DNA of 21,128 nt from contig JABJQI010000118.1 in NCBI GenBank assembly GCA_018663485.1, forward strand, positions 1-21,128. The letters run 5' to 3'. Below the pieces are notes generated by a model that did not search any database, was not told the DNA's origin, and saw only the letters and a list, made by a program, of their open reading frames with translations. The position numbers and the translations under genes were made by a program. The DNA comes from Opitutia bacterium (GTDB lineage: Bacteria > Verrucomicrobiota > Verrucomicrobiia > Opitutales > Coraliomargaritaceae). Of this stretch, positions 1-6,115 are shown piece by piece (positions within the stretch are counted from its first letter, which is position 1; every line of letters begins with the position of its first letter).

Positions 1-300
1 CCTCGAGTGGAGACATTTCTTTCATAATATTTAAGGGCCAAGAAATCAGGCGTTAGACCTTAAAGTGTCAATCCTGGAAAGAAGCCGCTTTGCGCGGTGC
101 GCCGCTTGAATGAGTGTTGTCAGCGCTTTGATCTGGTATTAGATCTGTGGGCAATGTTCGTTGTTGTGCGCGTGGCACGGTGGTGGGATGCGTGTCTATC
201 GCACCGATCATCGTGTGCCGTAACAGTTAATTGACCATGTAGTCACGCCATTGATCATAAAGCATGCGCCGTATGCACTTATTATGACAGTACGATGAAC
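1..300. other. Gene-free left edge
   Basis: I see no convincing coding region here. At the extreme left, on the minus strand, two in-frame ATG codons at 25-23 and 16-14 would begin a short open frame reading MKEMSPLE that leaves the window. A purine-rich run lies just upstream, so this could be the 5' end of a leftward gene, but eight codons cannot support a call. The rest is non-coding, with only small palindromes. Confidence 0.3.
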
Positions 301-371
301 GGACGAGGCGGAGCTCGTCCCTCCCGTACTCGGGCTGGAAAGATTCGGGAGGGACCACCTCCGCGTGGTCC
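301..371. repeat. REP-like inverted pair, GGAG type
   Basis: Two 26-nt arms (301-326 and 346-371) are inverted copies around a 19-nt spacer. Each arm is itself a hairpin with a GGAGGG head facing the spacer, a 5-bp stem and a 6-nt loop CTCCGC. Read from its head, the left arm has stem ACGAG/CTCGT and the right arm ACCAC/GTGGT. The four base differences between arms are all paired changes that keep each hairpin intact. This is the layout of BIME/REPIN elements. No T-run follows, so it is not a standard terminator. The same head-stem-loop plan recurs at 17118-17198. Confidence 0.75.
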
Positions 372-444
372 GCGTATGTTGAGTCATGCAGCTATGCATG
401 CGCGGTATCTTCAAGGAGATGTGTCAGCCCGATTGAATCGTCGC

Positions 445-468
445 GAGCGGGTTGATCCCGCTGATTGA
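445..468. repeat. GCGGG hairpin repeat, copy 1
   Basis: AGCGGG (446-451) pairs with CCCGCT (457-462) around loop TTGAT, followed by GATTGA. The same block, with loop TTTAT and also followed by GATTGA, occurs at 13249-13270. It sits just past the 3' end of the leftward SMP-30 gene and might help end that transcript, but there is no T-run on that strand, so a dispersed repeat is the better reading. Confidence 0.55.
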
Positions 469-470
469 CC

Positions 471-1343
471 TTAGCCCTTATAAGCAAACGCAGGCACACC
501 GTGTACGCCGAGGCCGTCGATCACGAAGACTTTGCCGGCGTCGGCTTCTTCGAGTTTACTGTGAATCCCGGTGGTGACGAATAAGCGATCGAGATTCGGT
601 CCGCCGAAGGCGCATGCGGTTGTTTCGAGACAAGGTAGTTCCACTTTGCGAAGTGCTTTGCCAGTAGTCGGATCAAAGCAGGTGACGCAGCCACCGTGGC
701 AAAACGCCACCCAGAGGTTGCCGTCGGCGTCGATCGTCATGCCATCGGGGGAGCTGTTGTAGCCGTGCGCGGCAGTGTCGACGACGATGGTGGCGCCTGC
801 GATCGCGCCGCTGGCGTTATTGTAATCGTAGGCGCGAATCTGCTTGGTCATGGTGTCGATGTAATACATCGTGGTGGCATCGGCGCTCCAGCAAATGCCG
901 TTCGAATTGGTGACCTCGTCGACTTTAAGCTGCAGCGTGCCGTCGGTATCGAGCATGTAGAGGTTGGCGTCGCCGATGTTTTTGACGAGGCTGAGAGTAC
1001 CTGCCCAGAAGCGGCCCGCGGGGTCGCATTTGCCGTCGTTGAAACGGTTGGTCGCGCGTTTTTCGGGCTCGGGGTCGGCTAAGGCTTGCTTGGCGCCGGT
1101 GCTTAAATCGAGCGCCACGATACCAGTGTCGCCGGCGTAGAGCACGCCGCCGCTGGCGCGCGGCACAACGGTGCCGATGCGCTCGCCGACATTCCAGGTT
1201 TCCTCAGTGCCGGTTTCAGGATCCAAGCGGATGAGTGCGTGCGCTTCGATATCGACGTAGATAAGTTGATCCTGCCACCAGATCGGGCCTTCGCCCCATT
1301 TGGAAGTTCGTGTGCCGATAGTTTGGAGTGTAAGTGCTGACAT
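471..1343 (-). CDS. SMP-30/gluconolactonase/LRE family protein
   Basis: This is a 290-residue beta-propeller protein of the SMP-30/gluconolactonase family, which hydrolyses sugar lactones with a divalent metal. The metal-site pattern is visible: Glu18 in WGEGPIWW near the N-terminus, an Asn in TNSNGICWS and an Asp in SPDGMTIDADGNLW. An Asn within RFNDGKCDPAGRFWAG is the usual substrate-side residue. No signal peptide is seen, so it is probably cytoplasmic. I chose the ATG at 1343 because the family normally starts shortly before this first strand; an in-frame GTG at 1370 would add nine residues with no family resemblance. It lies 63 nt downstream of the CDP-alcohol phosphatidyltransferase on the same strand and may share its transcript, though a sugar lactonase has no obvious link to lipids. 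The substrate cannot be told from sequence. Confidence 0.88.
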   Translation of the reverse strand: MSALTLQTIGTRTSKWGEGPIWWQDQLIYVDIEAHALIRLDPETGTEETWNVGERIGTVVPRASGGVLYAGDTGIVALDLSTGAKQALADPEPEKRATNRFNDGKCDPAGRFWAGTLSLVKNIGDANLYMLDTDGTLQLKVDEVTNSNGICWSADATTMYYIDTMTKQIRAYDYNNASGAIAGATIVVDTAAHGYNSSPDGMTIDADGNLWVAFCHGGCVTCFDPTTGKALRKVELPCLETTACAFGGPNLDRLFVTTGIHSKLEEADAGKVFVIDGLGVHGVPAFAYKG

Positions 1344-1406
1344 TACTGTTTCATGTGGCATTCTACGCACTGCGTCAATCGGCGGAATCGCTTAGGTACA
1401 TAATTA

Positions 1407-2021
1407 TCATCGGAGAGGGTGATTTTTTTTCACGCGGTGCCGAGCGCGTTCGCGCAAAATCTGGAACACGGATCCCACATCGCTCCGCCAGCCAGGTACC
1501 AAAGTTGTAATGAGCAAAGCTTCGAGGTTGGTCAGGATCACAGCGGCTAGCGCCATGCGTAGTGGCCACAAGTTCCAACCCCCGAACAGGCATCCGGCGC
1601 CGACCAGGATCAGAAACCACGAAGTCTTGGCGGCGCGGGTGTGATAGCTTGGCCAGCGCCGATATTTCCAGCAACCAGCAAGCGTAGAAAATCCGTAGCT
1701 GCCCAGCGCTGGCAGGATCCACTTCAATTCCGACTGCAACACATCCCCGCGCAGCAAGACCGCGCCGATAAGCAAGGCGAGGTAAAGCCCTGCGTCGGCC
1801 CAGCTGTCGAGGCTGGGTCCCCATATCGAGTGCTGATTCAAAAGGATCGCCAGTTTGCCGTCGACCCAATCGCTGATCGCAAGCGCGACAAATAGCCATA
1901 AAAAAAACTGATCGCGGCCGTTGACCGCCAGCACCACCAGCACGATGGACCCCAGCATACGGAGCAGGCAGATCATATTTGGGATCGTGACGAATCGGTC
2001 TCTACGCGCCTCGTTTTTCAT
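1407..2021 (-). CDS. CDP-alcohol phosphatidyltransferase family protein
   Basis: This 204-residue integral membrane enzyme should transfer a phosphatidyl group from CDP-diacylglycerol to an alcohol such as glycerol-3-phosphate. The family motif is present as D51-x2-D54-G55-x2-A58, then G68-x3-D72-x3-D76, with correct spacing. The Arg that normally follows the Ala is Ile59 here. Several hydrophobic segments flank the motif, and the C-terminus is basic. The start at 2021 is preferred because its ATG overlaps the cdsA TGA as ATGA and a GGAG lies 10 nt upstream; a GTG at 2030 is the alternative. It is the last gene of a tight four-gene lipid cassette, directly after the enzyme that makes its CDP-diacylglycerol substrate. 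It may be a PgsA-like phosphatidylglycerophosphate synthase, but the alcohol acceptor is not proven, so no symbol is given. An eight-A run sits near the 3' end. Confidence 0.88.
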   Translation of the reverse strand: MKNEARRDRFVTIPNMICLLRMLGSIVLVVLAVNGRDQFFLWLFVALAISDWVDGKLAILLNQHSIWGPSLDSWADAGLYLALLIGAVLLRGDVLQSELKWILPALGSYGFSTLAGCWKYRRWPSYHTRAAKTSWFLILVGAGCLFGGWNLWPLRMALAAVILTNLEALLITTLVPGWRSDVGSVFQILRERARHRVKKNHPLR

Positions 2022-2974
2022 ACGAGCCACGCTCCTACTAAATAAACAAAGGCCGGCGCGGTAAAGGTGAGGCTGTCGATTCGGTCGACCATCCCACCCA
2101 TGCCCGGTAGTAAATGACTGCCGTCTTTGACCCCGTTGTCTCGTTTGATGCCCGACATGTTGATGTCACCAAAGAAGCCAGCGACCGCGATCACGAATCC
2201 CACCGCCAGCGGCTGCAGAATCTGGCTGAGTGTCGTGAGCCAGGGAGCTAGTAAGATCGCCAGAGCGATCGTCGCGATCAGACCGCTGAGGAAGCCTTCC
2301 CATGTTTTATTCGGCGATAGGGTGGGTGTAATTAGGTGCCGTTTGTCAGCACCGATTGAGCGCCCGACCAGTGCTTGGAAAATATCGTTGGATTCAGTCA
2401 GGAGCATTAGATAGAGGAACCAACCTGCTGGTCCCGCTGCCCCTCCATTGAATGCGGGGTGGATGAACAAATAGGCAGCGTGTCCCATGCCATAAAACAA
2501 GGTCATCATGCCCCAGAAGATCGCGCCGGTGGTGCGGATGTAGTCTTTGGCTTTGCCTTGGAGGATTTGCACCAGTGCAACCATGGCGAGGCCCCCCAAA
2601 GGTACGAACACGACAGAGGCCGACGCCTGCTCAAACAGGATGAGCCCATAATGAATCACCGCGATGGCATAGGCGGAGATCACCACGGGGCGTTCGCGCT
2701 CACGTATGCCGAGTAGTGCGGCGTATTCGTAAAATGCGATGAGGCTGGCGATCGTCAGAAGCAGGCAGACCCCCAAGCGGCCCGCTAGCAGGCAACCGCC
2801 CCAGAGGATGGCTAAGATCCACCAGGTGCGCAGGCTGGCAAAGCGCTTGCGCCGTAAAGTCTCGTCGGCATTGCGCAGGCTGGCAAAACGCAGCGCTGAT
2901 CCCGCGACGAGAGCGGCCAGCAGTACACCGAGAAGCCAGAGGAGAGTGGTGGAGGGGAACGTAATCATAAGCAT
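2018..2974 (-). CDS. cdsA: Phosphatidate cytidylyltransferase
   Basis: CdsA makes CDP-diacylglycerol from phosphatidate and CTP at the inner membrane, the entry to all bacterial glycerophospholipids. The 318-residue product has about eight hydrophobic segments and ends with the family signature: SGIKRDNGVKD followed by LLPGMGGMVDRIDS. The usual PGHGG is PGMGG here, while the Lys-Arg, the Asp residues and the terminal DRID are kept. Upstream, SPNKTWEGFLSG is also typical of the family. The first 60 residues hold two similar basic stretches (ALRFASLRNAD and KRFASLRTWW). Two ATGs, at 2974 and 2968, are both possible starts. It begins 5 nt after the VTT gene and overlaps the next gene by 4 nt (ATGA), implying translational coupling. 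A short product-like variant without enzyme activity is unlikely given the intact signature. Confidence 0.93.
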   Translation of the reverse strand: MLMITFPSTTLLWLLGVLLAALVAGSALRFASLRNADETLRRKRFASLRTWWILAILWGGCLLAGRLGVCLLLTIASLIAFYEYAALLGIRERERPVVISAYAIAVIHYGLILFEQASASVVFVPLGGLAMVALVQILQGKAKDYIRTTGAIFWGMMTLFYGMGHAAYLFIHPAFNGGAAGPAGWFLYLMLLTESNDIFQALVGRSIGADKRHLITPTLSPNKTWEGFLSGLIATIALAILLAPWLTTLSQILQPLAVGFVIAVAGFFGDINMSGIKRDNGVKDGSHLLPGMGGMVDRIDSLTFTAPAFVYLVGAWLV

Positions 2975-2979
2975 TCTAG

Positions 2980-3729
2980 TTAGGGTGATTGGTCGGTGGC
3001 TAGACTGTCGGGGCCGCCGTCTTTATCTTTGAGAAGTCCCAGTTTTCGAGCGACGAATCGAAATGCGAAAGGGAAGGTCGCGCTGGTGGCGAGGGCGGTG
3101 ATGAGTGGTTTGTCGACCAAGGAGCTGACGCCGTGTGCAGACAATTCGTTGAGCGAGGGCAGGCGGGTTCCGACATAGGCGAAAACGGCAGATCCCGGGA
3201 CTAAGCCGAGGCAAGTAGTCCAACAAAAAGTATGAGCCCGCACCCCGCTGGCGCCGCTGACGAGATTGACGATGGTGAACGGAAAATGTGCCATGCGCAG
3301 GGTTAGCAGGTAAAAGGCGCCTTCTCGGTGAAGGTGCCTGTTCAGACCCGAGAGAAATCGCGCATAGCGATATTTGATCCAGCCGTGGAAAACGTAGCGG
3401 CTCAGATTAAAAATCACCATGGCGGCGGTGGTCAGACCAAGGATTATTAGTGCGAGGCCTTGCCAGAATCCAAAGAGCCAGGCGAATACGACAGACTTTC
3501 CTGAAGTGCCGGGAACCAGCGAGACGACCGAATAAATGAAGAGGCCCAGCGCGAACGAACGCAATGGTCGTCGATCGATCGCCTCACGTACCCTCTCTTC
3601 CTGTGCGACCAGCGCCTCCAGCGAAAAATAGTTTTTCATATACCAAGTAAGCACCGCGCCGATCGCCACTGCGATCGCCAGTATAACCAGTTTTCGCTTT
3701 CCGTTACTAATTTCGGTGGGAGCAGTCAT
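2980..3729 (-). CDS. TVP38/TMEM64 (VTT domain) membrane protein
   Basis: This 249-residue polytopic membrane protein has the VTT (DedA-superfamily) core. After an N-terminal anchor and the segment SFALGLFIYSVVSLVPGTSG comes a re-entrant-like stretch around the PGTSGK and GFWQG motifs. A second half begins LLTLRMAHFPFTIVNLVSGASG and continues into LGLVPGSAVFAYVGTRL. This matches the two pseudo-symmetric halves of the family, including the second-half Arg. Members of the wider superfamily act as lipid scramblases or undecaprenyl-phosphate translocases; the exact cargo here is unknown. Its ATG overlaps the stop of the upstream metallophosphoesterase (ATGA), and cdsA follows 5 nt later. That context makes a role in moving a phospholipid or a precursor across the inner membrane reasonable, but this is inference. 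Confidence 0.85.
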   Translation of the reverse strand: MTAPTEISNGKRKLVILAIAVAIGAVLTWYMKNYFSLEALVAQEERVREAIDRRPLRSFALGLFIYSVVSLVPGTSGKSVVFAWLFGFWQGLALIILGLTTAAMVIFNLSRYVFHGWIKYRYARFLSGLNRHLHREGAFYLLTLRMAHFPFTIVNLVSGASGVRAHTFCWTTCLGLVPGSAVFAYVGTRLPSLNELSAHGVSSLVDKPLITALATSATFPFAFRFVARKLGLLKDKDGGPDSLATDQSP

Positions 3730-4598
3730 GGTGCCGTTGTTGTGAAAGGATTAGCTGGGGCCAAATGTGCTGGCCCCTCGAGCCCACCCATTCGCGGAAA
3801 GAGGTGTTGGCTGATGGCTGTGAACTTTACTATTTTCTCGAAGAATAGGTAATGTGTGACGGTCAATAAACGAGGTTCAATGCCGATCAGGTTGAAGGTG
3901 TTTTCGTTGCGCTCTCGGCCCCGGCCGCGGCTGGAAGTGGTGGTTCCGCATTGCACGATGGTGATGCCACGGTCTCGCTTAGTGCCCGGGAAAAAATCCA
4001 GCGAATTGCCGATGTAGGATCGGTGCAGGTGCCCACCGAGGATCATTTCCACGCCCTGATCGACGAAACTATCGATTGCGCGTCGTGCTTTAGGCATAGT
4101 GCGATCATGAATGTAGTCTGGGCACGGAGCGAAGTGGTGATGCGCCACCACGATTCGCATGGTTTCGGGCGGCATTTCGGCAAATAGTTGGGCGCAACGT
4201 TCTAATTGATTCTGATGCACGCGACCGTTGGAGAGTGTGCGTCGCGGCGAGGTCGAATCAATGCCCAGCAAGATTAAGCCGTCGATTTGCAATACTGGGT
4301 TCAGGTCGGGGCAGATCAGTTCGCGGTACAAATCATGTGGTCTAAACCAGCGCTCCGCGACTCGGTAGAGTGGCACGTCATGATTGCCGGGGATCAGCAG
4401 CATCGGCACTTTAGGCAGACGATCGATGAAGTGCCGTGCTTGCTCAAATTGCTGTCGTTTGGCTCGCTGTGTGAAATCTCCGCTAATTACAATGACGTCT
4501 GGATCGAGGGAGGGGGCGATTGCTTGCAATGCCTCACCTGCCTCAGGCAGGTAGGCTGGCCCAAAGTGCAGATCTGAAATGTGGAGAATCTTTGGCAT
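3726..4598 (-). CDS. Calcineurin-like metallophosphoesterase
   Basis: A 290-residue cytoplasmic phosphoesterase with the full two-metal motif set: Asp9 and His11 in ISDLHFG, Asp41 in SGDFTQ, Asn72 and His73 in PGNHDVP, a His in VVAHHHFAP, and GGHLHRS near residue 198. The fold and motifs are those of the Icc/CpdA-like calcineurin superfamily, whose substrates range from cyclic nucleotides to phospholipids. No signal peptide or membrane segment is seen. I start at the ATG at 4598; the TTG just before adds one residue. It is the first gene of the lipid cassette and overlaps the VTT gene by four bases. Because no PgpA, PgpB or PgpC phosphatase is in the cassette, a phosphatidylglycerophosphate- or phosphatidate-phosphatase role is an attractive guess; cyclic nucleotide hydrolysis is equally allowed by sequence. 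Confidence 0.9.
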   Translation of the reverse strand: MPKILHISDLHFGPAYLPEAGEALQAIAPSLDPDVIVISGDFTQRAKRQQFEQARHFIDRLPKVPMLLIPGNHDVPLYRVAERWFRPHDLYRELICPDLNPVLQIDGLILLGIDSTSPRRTLSNGRVHQNQLERCAQLFAEMPPETMRIVVAHHHFAPCPDYIHDRTMPKARRAIDSFVDQGVEMILGGHLHRSYIGNSLDFFPGTKRDRGITIVQCGTTTSSRGRGRERNENTFNLIGIEPRLLTVTHYLFFEKIVKFTAISQHLFPRMGGLEGPAHLAPANPFTTTAP

Positions 4599-4861
4599 CA
4601 ATTGAGAAATAAAGCCGAATTCGAATTAGAGGACTCACGCAGCCTTCAGTGAAATTTTCGCAGGTTGACTGATTCACGTCTGGTGCCCCAGCCGAGTCGG
4701 TCTGTTTGATCATGGCAATTTGTTCTTTAGGTGATTGGAAGCTCGCGCTTACTTGATTAGTGCAGTGTACTCTTTATTGTTGGTAAATCAATGAGATCGG
4801 CGATTTGAAGTCGGGGCGTTTGTTGTTATATTAGGTCCTATAGTGGTAAACCAAGAAGGTT
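4599..4861. other. Intergenic stretch with a promoter candidate
   Basis: No gene is visible between the divergent starts of the metallophosphoesterase and the MEMO remnant. The only items are a 10-bp palindrome AATTCGAATT near 4618 and the promoter-like pair at 4805-4832. Promoters for the leftward lipid operon must lie here, but I could not pick a convincing one by eye. Confidence 0.5.
4805..4832 (+). promoter_or_regulatory. Candidate sigma-70 promoter before MEMO remnant
   Basis: TTGAAG (4805-4810) and TATATT (4827-4832) are separated by 16 nt. This is a reasonable match to the -35 and -10 consensus and points at the MEMO-like fragment about 30 nt downstream. It may be a leftover promoter of the broken gene. 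Confidence 0.4.
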
Positions 4862-5173
4862 AACATCGACGTTATACGAGACCCCGCCGCCGCTGGACAT
4901 TTTTACTCAGTAGATAAAGGAAGGCTCGCCTCAGTCGTTGATCGGTTTTTGGCAGATGCGTCGAGCAGTGATCTGAGTCCAAAGGCAATCATCGCGCCGC
5001 ATACTGGATACGAATTCTCCGGCCTCGTTGATGATTGGGTGTTTCGTCCGAGTAAGATCTGCTGGAGTAAATACGGCGAGCGAAGGATCGACTGGTGCTT
5101 GACTTGGGGCAGCCCGTGCCACTTATCTGCCAGTAGTCTAGCAGAACTTATCGAATTCCGAAGACTTCATTAA
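4862..5173 (+). pseudogene. 5' remnant of MEMO-family gene (AmmeMemoRadiSam protein B)
   Basis: Reading the plus frame from 4862 gives a stretch around VIRDPAAAGHFYSVDKG, a spacer helix, then SPKAIIAPHTGYEFSG. These are the two N-terminal hallmarks of MEMO proteins: R-x-PAxAGxFY and PKAxIxPHxGYxxSG, whose His is a metal ligand in the family. Homology fades after about 5040 and the frame ends at 5173, so the product would be about 100 residues against the usual 260 or more. No in-frame ATG, GTG or TTG precedes the conserved start; the codon where the initiator is expected reads GTT. The gene therefore appears to have lost both its start and its 3' two-thirds. Partner genes AmmeMemoRadiSam A or the radical SAM protein are not nearby. 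I could not identify what replaced the 3' part. Confidence 0.65.
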
Positions 5174-5307
5174 GTAACTGTATGAAAATAGGTAATAAAC
5201 CCTAGTCGAAGGGAAAACGTGCTGCGCTATTACCGTTATACAACCGATGGATTTTGATGGGCACCTGCGTATGGTGCCAGCACTTGGTCGGCATTCGTCG
5301 GCGCAAA
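5174..5307. other. Non-coding tail of the MEMO-remnant gap
   Basis: I see no gene, repeat or clear regulatory signal in this part of the 4602-5360 gap apart from the adjoining terminator. It may contain decayed sequence from the former MEMO gene, but none of its three plus-strand frames shows a recognisable MEMO motif. Confidence 0.45.
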
Positions 5308-5336
5308 AAAACATCGCCGTTTTGGGGCGATGTTTT
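5305..5336 (-). terminator. Intrinsic terminator after secreted-protein gene
   Basis: An 11-bp perfect stem, AAAACATCGCC (5308-5318) with GGCGATGTTTT (5326-5336), encloses a 7-nt loop. On the minus strand it is followed by a run of seven T, placed about 25 nt past the stop of the leftward gene at 5361. It could work in both directions. Confidence 0.85.
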
Positions 5337-5360
5337 GCAATCGAAGTTTAAGCGACTGTA

Positions 5361-5885
5361 TTATTTGCGTTTCTTGTGTCCGCGGTGACCGGCACCACCG
5401 GATGGGATGCCGTCGCCATAGCGAATGGCGCCTTTGGCATTCTTGAAGTGAGCGAGGATTAGGGCGTGCGCTTCGCCAGATTCATCGAGGTAGACGTGCC
5501 CGCGTTCGAGTTGGTGAAAGATACCAGTTAGCCTTTTGTTTTCGACTTTCTCGGAACCGCCAGGAGTGCGTTCGACCACGGTGCCGTATTTACGTGCGAA
5601 GGATTCAATATCGCCCTCTAGGACGGCCACCACGATACCACCGCCGGGGGCTTTGTTTTTATCATCGATGGTTTGCGCGCCAAAGAAAACAACTCCTTCG
5701 ACCTGTGGTCCGCCGTTGATTCGTTTAGCGGACACGCAGTCGATACTGATTTTGTGCTCATCCCATTTATCTGGAAATGTTTTATAGTAGTTTGCGGAAT
5801 TTCTGCCGGCGTCAATTTCGGCGGAGGCGCTTGTGGTGAAAAATGCAACGGAGACCGCGAAGAGAATTTTTAGTAACAGTTTCAT
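5361..5885 (-). CDS. Hypothetical secreted protein
   Basis: A 174-residue protein I do not recognise. It has a clear Sec signal peptide: MKLLLK, a hydrophobic core, then a likely signal peptidase I cut after ASA at residue 22. The mature part of about 150 residues is mixed polar, has a single Cys (in SIDCVSAKRING), and contains a repeated GGG/PGG turn pattern. The last 20 residues are Gly/His rich and end in GHRGHKKRK, a strongly basic tail that could bind nucleic acid, metal or an anionic surface. It should act in the periplasm or outside the cell. It is a single-gene unit with its own terminator at 5305-5336 and a possible ECF-type promoter at 5922-5949. It has a normal start ATG at 5885. 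No function is proposed. Confidence 0.75.
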   Translation of the reverse strand: MKLLLKILFAVSVAFFTTSASAEIDAGRNSANYYKTFPDKWDEHKISIDCVSAKRINGGPQVEGVVFFGAQTIDDKNKAPGGGIVVAVLEGDIESFARKYGTVVERTPGGSEKVENKRLTGIFHQLERGHVYLDESGEAHALILAHFKNAKGAIRYGDGIPSGGAGHRGHKKRK

Positions 5886-5921
5886 GGTTTGTTTGATGTT
5901 ATATTTGAAGATTCGTAGTAG

Positions 5922-5949
5922 GGATCGTGGAGTCTTTTAAAAAGTTGCA
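5922..5949 (-). promoter_or_regulatory. Candidate ECF-type promoter
   Basis: On the minus strand TGCAAC (5949-5944), followed by a T-run, is spaced 16 nt from CGATCC (5927-5922), about 35 nt before the start codon of the secreted protein. An AAC core in the -35 with a 16-nt spacer is typical of ECF sigma factors. The match is by eye only. Confidence 0.3.
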
Positions 5950-6115
5950 GGAAATTTTCTAGTACTTCGCAGCGAGGTAGCTACCAAGCATTGATTTTTG
6001 CTCGTTCCCAGTGTCTTTTTTAGAGGCTTTGTAGGAGATGAATTCAAACTAGAGGGATAATTTCTTACGGTCTTTCCCCTGCGTTCCTCATGCATTGGAG
6101 TTTGATGCAAATTGA

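Noticed and set aside
301..371. Reading the inverted pair as a transcription terminator
   Set aside because: No T-run on either side, and the two-arm plan recurs elsewhere as a repeat.
1375..1899. 174-residue minus-strand open frame inside the CDP-alcohol transferase gene
   Set aside because: It lies in another frame of a gene with an intact family motif; the translation has no family resemblance.
4931..5122. Minus-strand open frame opposite the MEMO remnant
   Set aside because: Short, no recognisable motif, and antisense to a segment with clear MEMO hallmarks.
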